Assembly (NCBI GenBank): GCA_043815125.1
Contig: JBDRJH010000198.1
Location: 5,268-69,267, forward strand
DNA: 64,000 nt
Source of the DNA: JAUWBF01 sp043815125
GTDB taxonomy: Bacteria; Verrucomicrobiota; Verrucomicrobiia; Opitutales; Opitutaceae
Direction: 5' to 3'
In this document: one piece after another, positions 18,439 to 27,365 of the stretch
Numbering within the stretch: position 1 is the stretch's first letter
Layout of the letters: every line of letters begins with the position of its first letter
The notes under the pieces: generated by a model
The model's input: only the letters and a program-made list of their open reading frames with translations
Database searches by the model: none
Told to the model about the DNA's origin: nothing
Translations under genes and position numbers: made by a program

Positions 18439-19533
18439 ATGAAAATCCTGCAGATCTTCGGAGTCGTCGCCGCCGTGCACGCCGGACTCTTCCTCTTCCT
18501 TTTCGCCGTCCCCGGCTGCCGCTCCTCCGGCAAGTCCGCCGCCGCGCCCACGCCGCCCGCCACTGTCGACACGCCGCCGGCCTACGCCTACGAGCCGCTG
18601 ACGCCCTCGCTGGTCGAATCCTCGCCCGCCTTGGACGACGCCTCGCTCAACCCCGCCATCGCCCCGGCCTACCAGTCCTCGGCCACGCCGACCACCCCCG
18701 GCCGCTATGCGCCGAGCCGCCCCGGCGCCGCGACCACGACCACCACGACCGCGCCCGCCGTCGCCGTGCAACCCGCCGCCACCTACACCGTGGTCAAGGG
18801 CGACAGCCTCTGGGGCGTCGCCAAGAAGCACGGCGTGACCGTCGCCGAGCTGGCCGCCGCCAACAACCTCTCCGACAAGGCCGGCCTGCGCATCGGGCAA
18901 AAGCTGATCGTCCCCGGCGGCGAGCCCGACCTCGCCCCCACCGCCGCCGCGACCGCGTCCGCCCCGGCCGTGAACGGCAAGTCCTACACCGTCATGCCCG
19001 GCGACACCCTCAGCGGCATCGCCAAGAAAAACGGCACCAGCGTCACCGCCCTGCGCGCCGCCAACGGCCTCTCCAGCGACCTGCTCCGCGCCGGTCAGAC
19101 GCTCATCGTGCCCGTCACCGCCGCGACCGCCTCCACGACCGCCGCCGCCGCGCCGAAGCCCGCCGCCGCCGGTTCGTTGACCCACACCGTGATGCCCGGC
19201 GACACCCTCGGCGCCATCTCCCGCAAATACAATGTGAGCGTCGGCGAACTCGCCACCGCCAACAACATCACCGACCCGACCCGCATGCGCGCCGGCCAGA
19301 TCCTCCGGATCCCCGGCTGGCAGACCCCGCCCTCCACGGCTTCCCAGCCGGCGGCGGCCACGCCGGCCCCGACTCCCGCGCCCACGCCTTCGGCCTACAC
19401 GCCCGAGCCGGTCGAGCCCGAGACCTTCGTGCCGGTCGAGACCCTGGTGCCCGAGACCGTGGTGCCCGCCCCGATCGACGAGGCCGCCCCCATCGTGCCC
19501 GTCGAGACCAGCGAGGCCCCCCGCTTCAACTGA
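18439..19533 (+). CDS. LysM-repeat lipoprotein within the dcw cluster
   Basis: 364 residues. The N-terminus has a hydrophobic stretch ending in a lipobox-like VPGC (Cys31), so it is probably a lipoprotein. A low-complexity Ala/Pro/Thr linker leads to three LysM domains starting near residues 116, 182 and 249, each with a GDSLW/GDTLS/GDTLG core and ending IVPG, IVPV or RIPG. A Pro/Glu/Thr-rich tail follows. LysM domains bind peptidoglycan GlcNAc. There is no catalytic domain, so it may tether or organise the wall at the septum. That role is inferred from position between murD and ftsW. Confidence 0.85.
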   Translation: MKILQIFGVVAAVHAGLFLFLFAVPGCRSSGKSAAAPTPPATVDTPPAYAYEPLTPSLVESSPALDDASLNPAIAPAYQSSATPTTPGRYAPSRPGAATTTTTTAPAVAVQPAATYTVVKGDSLWGVAKKHGVTVAELAAANNLSDKAGLRIGQKLIVPGGEPDLAPTAAATASAPAVNGKSYTVMPGDTLSGIAKKNGTSVTALRAANGLSSDLLRAGQTLIVPVTAATASTTAAAAPKPAAAGSLTHTVMPGDTLGAISRKYNVSVGELATANNITDPTRMRAGQILRIPGWQTPPSTASQPAAATPAPTPAPTPSAYTPEPVEPETFVPVETLVPETVVPAPIDEAAPIVPVETSEAPRFN

Positions 19534-19602
19534 TCCGGGGACGCGCCGCACTCCGCCCGTTTCTCAACGCTCAACCACCACCGCCGACCCGCCCGCGCCG
19601 AC

Positions 19603-20766
19603 ATGGTCCGATCCGACTCCGCGCCCGTTCCTGAACGGGCGCGCCTCGCCCTCACCGCACCCGCCGTCATCGTGATGTGCTCGGTCGCGCTGGCGATTCT
19701 CGGCCTGACCACGTTGTTCAGCGCCACGATCTCGTTTCAGCAGGGGCCGTTCTCCTACCTCGCCAAGCAGATCGTCGGCATGTTCCTGGCGGTGGGCGCG
19801 GCCTGGGTGACCAGCCGGCTCAATTTCGACTACCTGCGCAGCCACGTCTGGGTGCTGGCGGCGATCACGATCATCCTGCTCGTCGCGGTGCTGATCCCCG
19901 GCATCGGCGTGGAGGTCAAGGGCAGCCGCCGCTGGCTCGGCCTCGGTCCGCTGCGGTTGCAGATCTCCGAGTTCGCCAAGATCGCGACGGTGTTCTGCCT
20001 GGCCCACTACCTGGCGCTCAACCAGAGCCGCATCGAGTCGTTCAAACACGGCTACGTTCTCCCGCTGCTGATCATCGGCGCGTTCGCCGGCTTCGTGTTT
20101 TTGCAACCGGACTTCGGCACCACCGCGCTGATCGGCGCGGTGGGCCTCATCCTGCTGTTCCTGGCCGGTGCGCGCTGGCGGTTCATCCTGCCGACCATCG
20201 CGCTGGGCGGCGCGTTTTTCACCATCGCGGTGATGCTCAATGAAAACCGCCTGCGCCGGTTCATGGGTTTTCTGGACTTGGAGGAAAACAAGCTTGGCAG
20301 TGGTTATCAGCTCTACCAGTCGTTGCTGGCCTTCGCCGCCGGCGGATTCGAGGGTGCGGGTCTGGGGCAGGGGCGGCAGCAGATGCACTTTCTGCCGGAG
20401 GCGCACACCGACTTCATCTTCGCGGTCATGGGCGAGGAACTCGGCCTGGTCGCCACGCTCGGCGTGGTCGGCTTGTTCACCGTGATCCTCATCGCCGGCC
20501 TCGTGCACCTGCGCAAGGCGCCCAACCTCTTCGACTACCTGCTGGTCGCCGGCTGCATCAGCATCATCACGCTCCAGGCCGTCATCAACCTCGGCGTCGT
20601 CACCGGACTGCTGCCGACCAAGGGCATGTCGCTGCCGTTCCTCAGCGCGGGTCTCTCCAACCTCCTGCTCATGGGCATCCTGATCGGCATCATCCTCAAC
20701 ACCCAGCGGCGCTGGTCCAACATCCGCCTCGGCAACGACCGCCAGTTCGGAGGCTCCCGCCGATGA
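19603..20766 (+). CDS. ftsW: Septal peptidoglycan glycosyltransferase FtsW (SEDS family)
   Basis: 387 residues with about ten membrane segments and SEDS signatures: KGSRRWLGLG followed by QISEFAK, FLQPDFGT, and near the end LLPTKGMSLPFLSAG. SEDS proteins polymerise lipid II together with their class B PBP, here FtsI. The place directly before murG supports FtsW rather than RodA. Its stop overlaps the murG start by 4 nt. Confidence 0.93.
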   Translation: MVRSDSAPVPERARLALTAPAVIVMCSVALAILGLTTLFSATISFQQGPFSYLAKQIVGMFLAVGAAWVTSRLNFDYLRSHVWVLAAITIILLVAVLIPGIGVEVKGSRRWLGLGPLRLQISEFAKIATVFCLAHYLALNQSRIESFKHGYVLPLLIIGAFAGFVFLQPDFGTTALIGAVGLILLFLAGARWRFILPTIALGGAFFTIAVMLNENRLRRFMGFLDLEENKLGSGYQLYQSLLAFAAGGFEGAGLGQGRQQMHFLPEAHTDFIFAVMGEELGLVATLGVVGLFTVILIAGLVHLRKAPNLFDYLLVAGCISIITLQAVINLGVVTGLLPTKGMSLPFLSAGLSNLLLMGILIGIILNTQRRWSNIRLGNDRQFGGSRR

Positions 20767-21857
20767 GCGCCGGCACGGTCGTGCTCCTCTCCTGCGGCGG
20801 CACCGGCGGCCACCTCTCGCCCGGCATCGCCATGGCCGAGGGACTCGCCGCGCGTGGACACACGCCGGTGCTCATCATCAGCCGCAAGAAGGTCGACGCG
20901 CGCCTCGTCGAAAAATACCCGCACCTGCGCTTCGAGCGCCTGCCGGGCGCGCCGCTGGCGTGGGACCCGCAGGGATTTGTCCGTTTTGTCGTCACGCAGA
21001 CGCAGGCCTTCGCCGCGGGCGTGAAACTGGTGCGCTCGCTCAAGCCTGGCGCGGTCGTCGGCTTCGGCGGCTTCACAACCGCGGGGGTCATCATTGCCGG
21101 CTGGCTGTTTCGCGTGCCGGTCGCGTTGCACGAGGCCAACCGCGTGCCCGGCCGCGCCATTCGCACGCTGTCGCGTCTGGCCAAACGCGTCTGGCTGCCG
21201 CCGGGCGTTGAACTGCCCGGGGTGAAGGCCGACAAAATCCGTCCCGCCGGCCTGCCGGTGCGCGCCGAGATCAGCCGCCGCGGGCGCGCCGCCGCCTGTG
21301 TCGCGCTGGGGCTGGATCCGGCGTTCCGGGTGGTCGTCATCTTCGGCGGCAGTCAGGGCGCCGCCTCGCTCAACGACTGGGCGCGTCGCGAGGCCGCCGC
21401 GTTCGCCGCCGACGGCGTGCAGATCCACTGCGTGACCGGCCTTGGCAACGGCGAACCCGGCGTCGTGGAAAACCCCGGCCCCGGCGGCGCGACCGTGCGC
21501 TCGGTGTATTCATCTTTTTGTGACACCGTGGCCGACCTGCTCTCCGCCGCCGACCTCGTCGTGGGCCGCGCCGGCGCCGGCACCATCGCCGAGTGCGTCC
21601 GCTGCCGCGCGCCCGCCGTGCTGGTGCCGTATCCGTTCGCGGCCGACGACCACCAAAAGGCCAACGCCGCCTGGTTCGTCGGGCACGGCGGCGGCGTGCT
21701 GTTGCCGCAGGAGCGGCTCGGCGAACTGACGGCCGTCGTGCGCGGCGTGATCTTTGACGACGCGAAGCTCGCCGGTTTTCGCGACAACCTCGCCCGTCTC
21801 GACGGCGAACACGGTCTCGACGCCCTGCTCGACGACCTCGACACCCTGCGCCAATGA
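20763..21857 (+). CDS. murG: UDP-GlcNAc--lipid I N-acetylglucosaminyltransferase MurG
   Basis: The 364-residue GT28 protein has the N-terminal GGTGGHLSPG loop, the FGGSQGAASLN motif and the C-terminal UDP-GlcNAc site (GRAGAGTIAE and PYPFAADDHQKANA). It converts lipid I to lipid II at the inner membrane face. Its start overlaps the ftsW stop and its stop overlaps the murCB start (ATGA at both ends), so translation is probably coupled. Confidence 0.95.
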   Translation: MSAGTVVLLSCGGTGGHLSPGIAMAEGLAARGHTPVLIISRKKVDARLVEKYPHLRFERLPGAPLAWDPQGFVRFVVTQTQAFAAGVKLVRSLKPGAVVGFGGFTTAGVIIAGWLFRVPVALHEANRVPGRAIRTLSRLAKRVWLPPGVELPGVKADKIRPAGLPVRAEISRRGRAAACVALGLDPAFRVVVIFGGSQGAASLNDWARREAAAFAADGVQIHCVTGLGNGEPGVVENPGPGGATVRSVYSSFCDTVADLLSAADLVVGRAGAGTIAECVRCRAPAVLVPYPFAADDHQKANAAWFVGHGGGVLLPQERLGELTAVVRGVIFDDAKLAGFRDNLARLDGEHGLDALLDDLDTLRQ

Positions 21858-24199
21858 CCGCCCCCGAACCCGCCCCCTCCGCCAGCCTCCGGCTCTTCGA
21901 CCGCGACGTGCGCTCCGTGCACGCGCTCGGCGTCGGCGGCATGGGCCTGGGCCCGCTGGCGATCTACCTCGCCGGTTGCGGTCTGCGGGTGAGCGGCGGC
22001 GACGATGGCATGGGCGCGCCGATGCGCCGCCAGCTGGCGCGCGCGGGTGTGGAGTTGACCGAGTCCGACGTGTTGCCGGCGGGCGTTGATCTGGTGGTGA
22101 TTTCCTCGGCCATTCATCACGGTCATCCGGGGCTGGCGCGCGCCATCGCGCACGGCACGCCGGTGGTGCGTCGCGGCGAGCTGCTCGCGGAGGTCGCCCA
22201 GGGCCGCCGGCTCGTCGCGGTGTGCGGTTCGCACGGCAAGACCACTACCAGCGCGATGCTCGCCCTGGCGTTGCGCGCGGCCGGCGGGGTCAACGGCGAC
22301 GACGCCGGTTACGTGCTTGGCGGCCTGCTCGCCGACGACGCGATCCCGCCCGCCCGCGTCGGCTCCGGCGACTGGCTGGTCGCCGAGATCGACGAGAGCG
22401 ACGGCACCATCAAACACTTCAGCCCCGAGCTCACCGTGGTCGTGAACCTCGACTGGGATCACCCCGACCACTACCGCCGTCCCGAGGACTTGGAGGCCGC
22501 GTTTGCCGGCTTGTTTCAACGCACGCGCGGCGACGTGCTTGTGCACGCGGGCTGCGCGTGGTCGTCGCGTGCGCTGGCCGCGGCCGGTCGCGAGGGCGTG
22601 ACCTTCGGCCCGGGCGGCGACTTCGCACTCGAGTTGATCGCCGCCGACAACCACGGCCTCAGTCTGCGGCTCGGTGGACGCTTCGCGGCCAACGCCGCCA
22701 AGGTGCGCGCGTGGGGCGAGTTCAATGCGCTCAACGCGGTCGCCGCCGGCGCGGCGGCGTCGCTCATGGGCGTCGCGTGGCGGCAGGATTTGTTGGCGTC
22801 GTTTCCCGGCGTGCGCCGTCGCCAGACCGTGCTGGCCGCCGATCCCGGCGTGACCGTGATCGAGGACTACGCGCACCATCCGGCCGAGATCCGTGCGCTG
22901 CTCGCGGGCTTGCGCGACCGGCAGGGCGGGGGAGCGCTGCGCGTGGTGTTTCAACCGCATCGCTTCAGCCGCACGCGCCAGTTCAAAGAAGAGTTTGCCA
23001 AGGCGCTCTCGGTCGCGGGCGTGGCCGAGTTGGTTTTGCTGGAGGTTTACGGCGCGGGCGAGGCGCCTATCGAAGGCGGCACCACCGCCGACCTCGCCGC
23101 ATGTGTGCGGAACCTCGCGCCCGACCTGCCGCTGACCGTCGCGGTCGCCGGCGAGGAAGCCGCGGCGCTCGCCGCGTTGGGCGCTCGGGTTGTCGACGGC
23201 GACCTGGTGGCCTTCGTGGGCGCGGGCGACATCGAGACCTTTGGCCGTCGCTGGGCGGCGGGCCGGCGCTGGGATGCGTTGGCGGCGACGTTGGCCGCGG
23301 CGGTTTCGACCGAGACGCCGATCAAGCGCGAGGAGCCGCTCGGCCCCAAGACCACCATGCGCGTCGGCGGCGCGGCGCGGCTCTACGCGGAGCCGGCGGG
23401 CGCGGCGGATTTGCAGGCGTTGTTGCGCGCGGCCAAGGCCGCCGGCGTGCCGGTGTGGCTGCTTGGCCGCGGGTCCAATCTCATCGTGGTCGATGAGGGC
23501 GTGGACGGCCTGGTCGTCAGCCTGCGGCACGCGGCGTGGGCGGGCTTCGAGCCGTTGCCCGACGGCTGCGTGCGCGTCGGCGCGGGCCTGCGTTTGAAGG
23601 AGCTTTGCGGCAAGGCGATCAAGGCCGGCCTGGGCGGCTTCGAGTTTTTGGAAGGCATCCCGGGCAACGTCGGCGGGGCGCTGCGCATGAACGCCGGCGC
23701 GATGGGCGGGTGGATGTTCGACGTCGTCGTGTCGGTCGACCTGATGACGCTGGCCGGCGAGCCGCTTACCCTGCGCCGGGAGGACATGCACGTCGGCTAC
23801 CGGCATTGTCACGAACTGGAGTCGGCCATCGCCATCGGCGCGGTGCTGCGGCCCTCGGCCGCGAAGCACTCCGACGAGGTCTCGCTCCAGGTCGACGTCT
23901 ACCGCGACAAGCGCAAGAGTTCCCAGCCGCGCGAGCCGAGCGCGGGTTGCATTTTCAAGAACCCCGAGGGCGATTCCGCCGGCCGCCTGATCGACACCGC
24001 CGGCCTCAAGGGCGAGCGGGTGGGGGACGCCGAGGTCTCGCCGGTGCACGCCAACTTCATCGTCAACCACGGCGACGCCACCGCCGCCGACATCATCGCG
24101 CTCGTCCGCCGGGTGCGCGCCCGGGTCAAGACGGCCCACGGCGTGCTCTTGGAACCCGAGGCGCTCCTCTACGGCCGCGACTGGCCCGACGTGCTCTGA
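21854..24199 (+). CDS. murC: MurC-MurB fusion: UDP-MurNAc-L-Ala ligase and UDP-enolpyruvoyl-GlcNAc reductase
   Basis: A single 781-residue frame joins two enzymes. Residues 1 to about 470 are MurC: GVGGMGLGPLA, the ATP motif GSHGKTTTSAM, an EIDESDG block and EDYAHHPAE. Residues about 478-781 are MurB: the FAD-binding MRVGGAARLY and LGRGSNLIV, EGIPGNVGGALRMNAG, then SAGCIFKNPEG and LEPEALLYG. The usual catalytic Ser of MurB is Cys in the AGCIFKNP motif, a variant known in part of the family. MurB makes the UDP-MurNAc that MurC then loads with L-Ala, so the fusion joins consecutive steps in reverse domain order. I see no frame error at the junction. Confidence 0.95.
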   Translation: MTAPEPAPSASLRLFDRDVRSVHALGVGGMGLGPLAIYLAGCGLRVSGGDDGMGAPMRRQLARAGVELTESDVLPAGVDLVVISSAIHHGHPGLARAIAHGTPVVRRGELLAEVAQGRRLVAVCGSHGKTTTSAMLALALRAAGGVNGDDAGYVLGGLLADDAIPPARVGSGDWLVAEIDESDGTIKHFSPELTVVVNLDWDHPDHYRRPEDLEAAFAGLFQRTRGDVLVHAGCAWSSRALAAAGREGVTFGPGGDFALELIAADNHGLSLRLGGRFAANAAKVRAWGEFNALNAVAAGAAASLMGVAWRQDLLASFPGVRRRQTVLAADPGVTVIEDYAHHPAEIRALLAGLRDRQGGGALRVVFQPHRFSRTRQFKEEFAKALSVAGVAELVLLEVYGAGEAPIEGGTTADLAACVRNLAPDLPLTVAVAGEEAAALAALGARVVDGDLVAFVGAGDIETFGRRWAAGRRWDALAATLAAAVSTETPIKREEPLGPKTTMRVGGAARLYAEPAGAADLQALLRAAKAAGVPVWLLGRGSNLIVVDEGVDGLVVSLRHAAWAGFEPLPDGCVRVGAGLRLKELCGKAIKAGLGGFEFLEGIPGNVGGALRMNAGAMGGWMFDVVVSVDLMTLAGEPLTLRREDMHVGYRHCHELESAIAIGAVLRPSAAKHSDEVSLQVDVYRDKRKSSQPREPSAGCIFKNPEGDSAGRLIDTAGLKGERVGDAEVSPVHANFIVNHGDATAADIIALVRRVRARVKTAHGVLLEPEALLYGRDWPDVL

Positions 24200-24237
24200 A
24201 CAACCCGCTGCGAACTCTCCGCGTTCAACTCCCGACC

Positions 24238-25176
24238 ATGCCCACCACTCCCATCATCACGGTCCTTTGCGGCGGCGTCTCGCCCGAGCGCGAGGTCTCG
24301 CTCGGCTCCGGCCTGGCCTCGGCGGTGGCGCTGGCCCGCCTCTGGCCGACGCGGTTGGTGCGCATCGACACGGCCGCGTTGCCCGCGGGGCTGGACCCGG
24401 ACCGCGACGTGGTTTACTCGACGTTGCACGGCACCTTCGGCGAGGACGGCGGCATGCAGGCGCTGCTCGACGAGGCGGGCTTTCACTACGCCGGCTGCCG
24501 CGCCGACTCCAGCGCGTTGACCATGGACAAGAGCCGCACCAAGGCCGCCTGCGCCGCCGCCGGCGTGCGCGTGGCCGCCGAGCTGACCTTTTCCGCCGAC
24601 GCCAAGCCCTCCGCCGACACCGTCGCCGACACCCTCGGCGAGCGCGTCGTCATCAAGCCCAACGACCAGGGCAGCAGCGTCGGTCTCGTGCTCGCCACCG
24701 GCCGCGCCGAGATCGCCGCCGGCCTCGCCACCATCACCGCCGGCAACTGGCTCGCCGAGCCCTGGCTCAAGGGCCGCGAACTCTCCATCGGCGTGCTCGC
24801 CGGCAAGGCCCTCGGCGTCGTCGAGATCCGCCCCAGGTCCGGCGTCTACGACTTCACCAGCAAATACACCAAGGGCATGACCGAGTATCTCGCGCCCGCC
24901 CCGCTGGAGGCCGAGGCCACCGAAAACGTGCGCCGCGCCGCCGAGTGCGCCTTCGCCGCCTGCGGCTGCCGCGACTACGCCCGCGTCGACTTCATGCTTT
25001 GCGGCCGCGACGAGCTTTATTTGCTCGAAATAAACACCCTCCCCGGCATGAAGGAAACCAGCCTGCTGCCGATGAGCGCACGTTGCGCGGGATACGATTT
25101 TACCGACCTGGTCCGGGAACTGGTCAGCCCGGCCGTGCAACGTTTCCGGGAGGGGCTCCAATCCGAAAACCCATGA
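24238..25176 (+). CDS. ddl: D-alanine--D-alanine ligase
   Basis: 312 residues with the ATP-grasp layout: N-terminal CGGVSPEREVSL, STLHGTFGEDGGMQ, MDKSRTKAAC, IKPNDQGSSVGLV and the C-terminal metal/ATP site LEINTLPGMKETSLLP. It makes the D-Ala-D-Ala dipeptide used by MurF. ATG at 24238 is 38 nt after the murCB stop. Its own stop overlaps the ftsQ start (ATGA at 25173-25176). Confidence 0.95.
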   Translation: MPTTPIITVLCGGVSPEREVSLGSGLASAVALARLWPTRLVRIDTAALPAGLDPDRDVVYSTLHGTFGEDGGMQALLDEAGFHYAGCRADSSALTMDKSRTKAACAAAGVRVAAELTFSADAKPSADTVADTLGERVVIKPNDQGSSVGLVLATGRAEIAAGLATITAGNWLAEPWLKGRELSIGVLAGKALGVVEIRPRSGVYDFTSKYTKGMTEYLAPAPLEAEATENVRRAAECAFAACGCRDYARVDFMLCGRDELYLLEINTLPGMKETSLLPMSARCAGYDFTDLVRELVSPAVQRFREGLQSENP

Positions 25177-26168
25177 GTTCAGCCCCCGCCAAAACCAACC
25201 GCACCCGCACGTGGCGCGACATCCAGCAGGACGTCGCACCCCGCTCGATGTCGCGCGAGGGCAAGAAGCGTCACCGGCTGGCCTCCCTGCGCGTCTTCCT
25301 CTGCCTCGTGCTCGCCGGGGCGGCCGGGTGGGGCGGCTACGAAATCTGGAAGGCCACCCGCGGTTCCCCGACCGGCCTCGCCGCGGCCAGCCAAAGCGAA
25401 CCCCTTCGGGAAATCCTGCTCAAGACCGACGGCGTGCTCGACCTCGCCCGCATCGAGTCCGTGCTCGGCATCCCGCCCGGCACGCCGCTGATGAATCTCG
25501 ACCTGGCCGCCCTGCACCGCGCCCTCGTCGCCTCCGGCCAGGTGCGCACCGCCGTGCTCGCCCGCCAGTTTCCCGACAAGCTCACCGTCACCATCGAGGA
25601 GCGCACCCCCGTCCTCCGCGTGGTCGTGCGCGGCGACGACGGCGCGCCCGCCGCCCTGCTCGTCGCTCGCGACGGCACCGTGTATGCGGGCAACGGATAC
25701 GATCGCTCGCTGGTCGTCTCCCTGCCCTACCTCGACGGGGTCCGCCTCGTCCGCGACGCCGCCGGCTACCAGCCCGTGCGCGGCATGGAGACCGTGGCCG
25801 ACCTGCTCGGCACCGCGCTCGCCGGCGTGCCCGCCCTTTACCGCGACTTCCAGGTCGTCTCGCTCGCCCGCTTCGCCACCGACGGCGAGATCGTCGTGAA
25901 GACCTCACAGGTCGAGTCGGTCACCTTCGGCACCCGCGAGGACTTCTACCGCCAGCTCGCCAAGCTCGATCTTATCCTCGACGAGATGCGCCGGCCCGCC
26001 GGCGCCGCGCCCATCAAGGCCATCAACCTCGCCGTCGGCGGCCGCCAGGTGCCCGTTTCGCTGGCCGACGCCGCCTCCGCGCCCGCGGCGACCACCCGCC
26101 AGCCCGCCGCCCCGACCTTCTTCCATTCCTCGCAAACCGCCCCCGCCACCCGCACCCGTGATTTCTAA
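25173..26168 (+). CDS. ftsQ: Cell division protein FtsQ (POTRA-containing)
   Basis: 331 residues: a basic cytoplasmic N-terminus (about 1-38), one membrane helix (about 40-58), a POTRA-like domain (about 72-145; ILLKTDGVLDLARI through TVTIEERTPVLR) and a beta domain with an FtsQ-like layout. A Pro/Thr/Ala-rich tail ends the protein. FtsQ bridges early and late divisome proteins. Overlaps with ddl upstream and ftsA downstream support the call. Confidence 0.88.
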   Translation: MSSAPAKTNRTRTWRDIQQDVAPRSMSREGKKRHRLASLRVFLCLVLAGAAGWGGYEIWKATRGSPTGLAAASQSEPLREILLKTDGVLDLARIESVLGIPPGTPLMNLDLAALHRALVASGQVRTAVLARQFPDKLTVTIEERTPVLRVVVRGDDGAPAALLVARDGTVYAGNGYDRSLVVSLPYLDGVRLVRDAAGYQPVRGMETVADLLGTALAGVPALYRDFQVVSLARFATDGEIVVKTSQVESVTFGTREDFYRQLAKLDLILDEMRRPAGAAPIKAINLAVGGRQVPVSLADAASAPAATTRQPAAPTFFHSSQTAPATRTRDF

Positions 26169-27360
26169 ATCCAAGTTCATCGGCGCCGTCGAAATCGGCA
26201 CCTCCAAGGTCACCGTCCTGGTCGGCGAACTCACCAACGGACGCAGCCTCCACATCATCGGCCTCGGCCAGTTCCCCTCGCGCGGCGTCATCAAGGGCAG
26301 CGTGGTCGACTTCAAGGCCGCCAGCGACGCCACCCACCGCGCCCTGCTCGACGCCGAGAAACGCGCCGGCGTTCACATCGACGAGGTCTACCTCGCCCAG
26401 AGCGGCGGCCACATCGACGGCTTCTACAACGAGGCCACGGTCAATGTCGCCGCCGCCGACAACATGGTCAGCCAGGTCGACATCGACACCGTCTGCAAGC
26501 TGGCCATGTCCAAAAACCTCCCGGCCGGCCGCATCGTCGTCCACCACCTGCGCCGCCCCTACCGCCTCGACGGCCGCCTCGTGCCCGAGCCCGAGCACCT
26601 CGTCGGCCGCCGCCTCGAGGCCGCCTACTGGACCGTCCACGGTGAGGAGAGCAAGGTCGCCGACCAGATGCACGTCATCCGCGGCTTCAATATCCACGTC
26701 TCCGAACTCATCCTCAGCGGCATCGCCACCGGCACCTTCGTCACCACCCCCGAGGACCGGCAAAACGGCGTGCTCGTCATCGACATCGGCGCCGGCACCA
26801 CCGACTACGCCCTCTACCGCGACGGCTGCGTGCAGATCGCCGGCGTCGTGCCCGTCGGCGGCTCCCACCTCACCAACGATCTCGCCCTCGGCCTCCGCCT
26901 GACCGAGGGGCAGGCTGAGAAACTCAAGCACCTCTACGGCCGCGCCATGGTCGCCACCAAGGACAAGGCCGAAAAAGTCTGGCTCAACGGCGACTACGCC
27001 ATCGGCGACCGCCAGTTCCCCCGCCAGACCATCGAGCAAATCACCTCCGTGCGCGCCTGGGAAATCTTCGAGGTCGTGCGCAAAAAGCTCGGCTCCGCCT
27101 TCACCGCCGACACCACCGCGGCCGGCGTGCTCATCACCGGCGGCACCGCCAAGCTCCCCGCCATCGACGAGGCCGCCTCGCGCGTCTTCGGCCTCCAGGC
27201 CCGCGTGGCCGAGGCCCCCGCCTGGGTCGCCGAAAACCTCCGCGATCCCGGCTACAGCACCGTGCTCGGCCTGCTGCACCACGGACTCAGCTCCCGCGCC
27301 GAGTCCGCCGCGCCCCGCCGCGAAGGCGTCGGCGGCATCCTCAAAAAACTCTTCGCCTAA
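26158..27360 (+). CDS. ftsA: Cell division protein FtsA
   Basis: 400 residues from a GTG at 26158, overlapping the ftsQ end by 11 nt. It is an actin-fold ATPase: EIGTSKVTVLVGE (phosphate 1), VIDIGAGTTDYALY (phosphate 2), the inserted 1C domain, and ITGGTAKLPAID (adenosine site). The C-terminus GGILKKLFA is the short amphipathic helix that anchors FtsZ filaments to the membrane. Confidence 0.95.
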   Translation: MISKSKFIGAVEIGTSKVTVLVGELTNGRSLHIIGLGQFPSRGVIKGSVVDFKAASDATHRALLDAEKRAGVHIDEVYLAQSGGHIDGFYNEATVNVAAADNMVSQVDIDTVCKLAMSKNLPAGRIVVHHLRRPYRLDGRLVPEPEHLVGRRLEAAYWTVHGEESKVADQMHVIRGFNIHVSELILSGIATGTFVTTPEDRQNGVLVIDIGAGTTDYALYRDGCVQIAGVVPVGGSHLTNDLALGLRLTEGQAEKLKHLYGRAMVATKDKAEKVWLNGDYAIGDRQFPRQTIEQITSVRAWEIFEVVRKKLGSAFTADTTAAGVLITGGTAKLPAIDEAASRVFGLQARVAEAPAWVAENLRDPGYSTVLGLLHHGLSSRAESAAPRREGVGGILKKLFA

Positions 27361-27365
27361 ACGCC

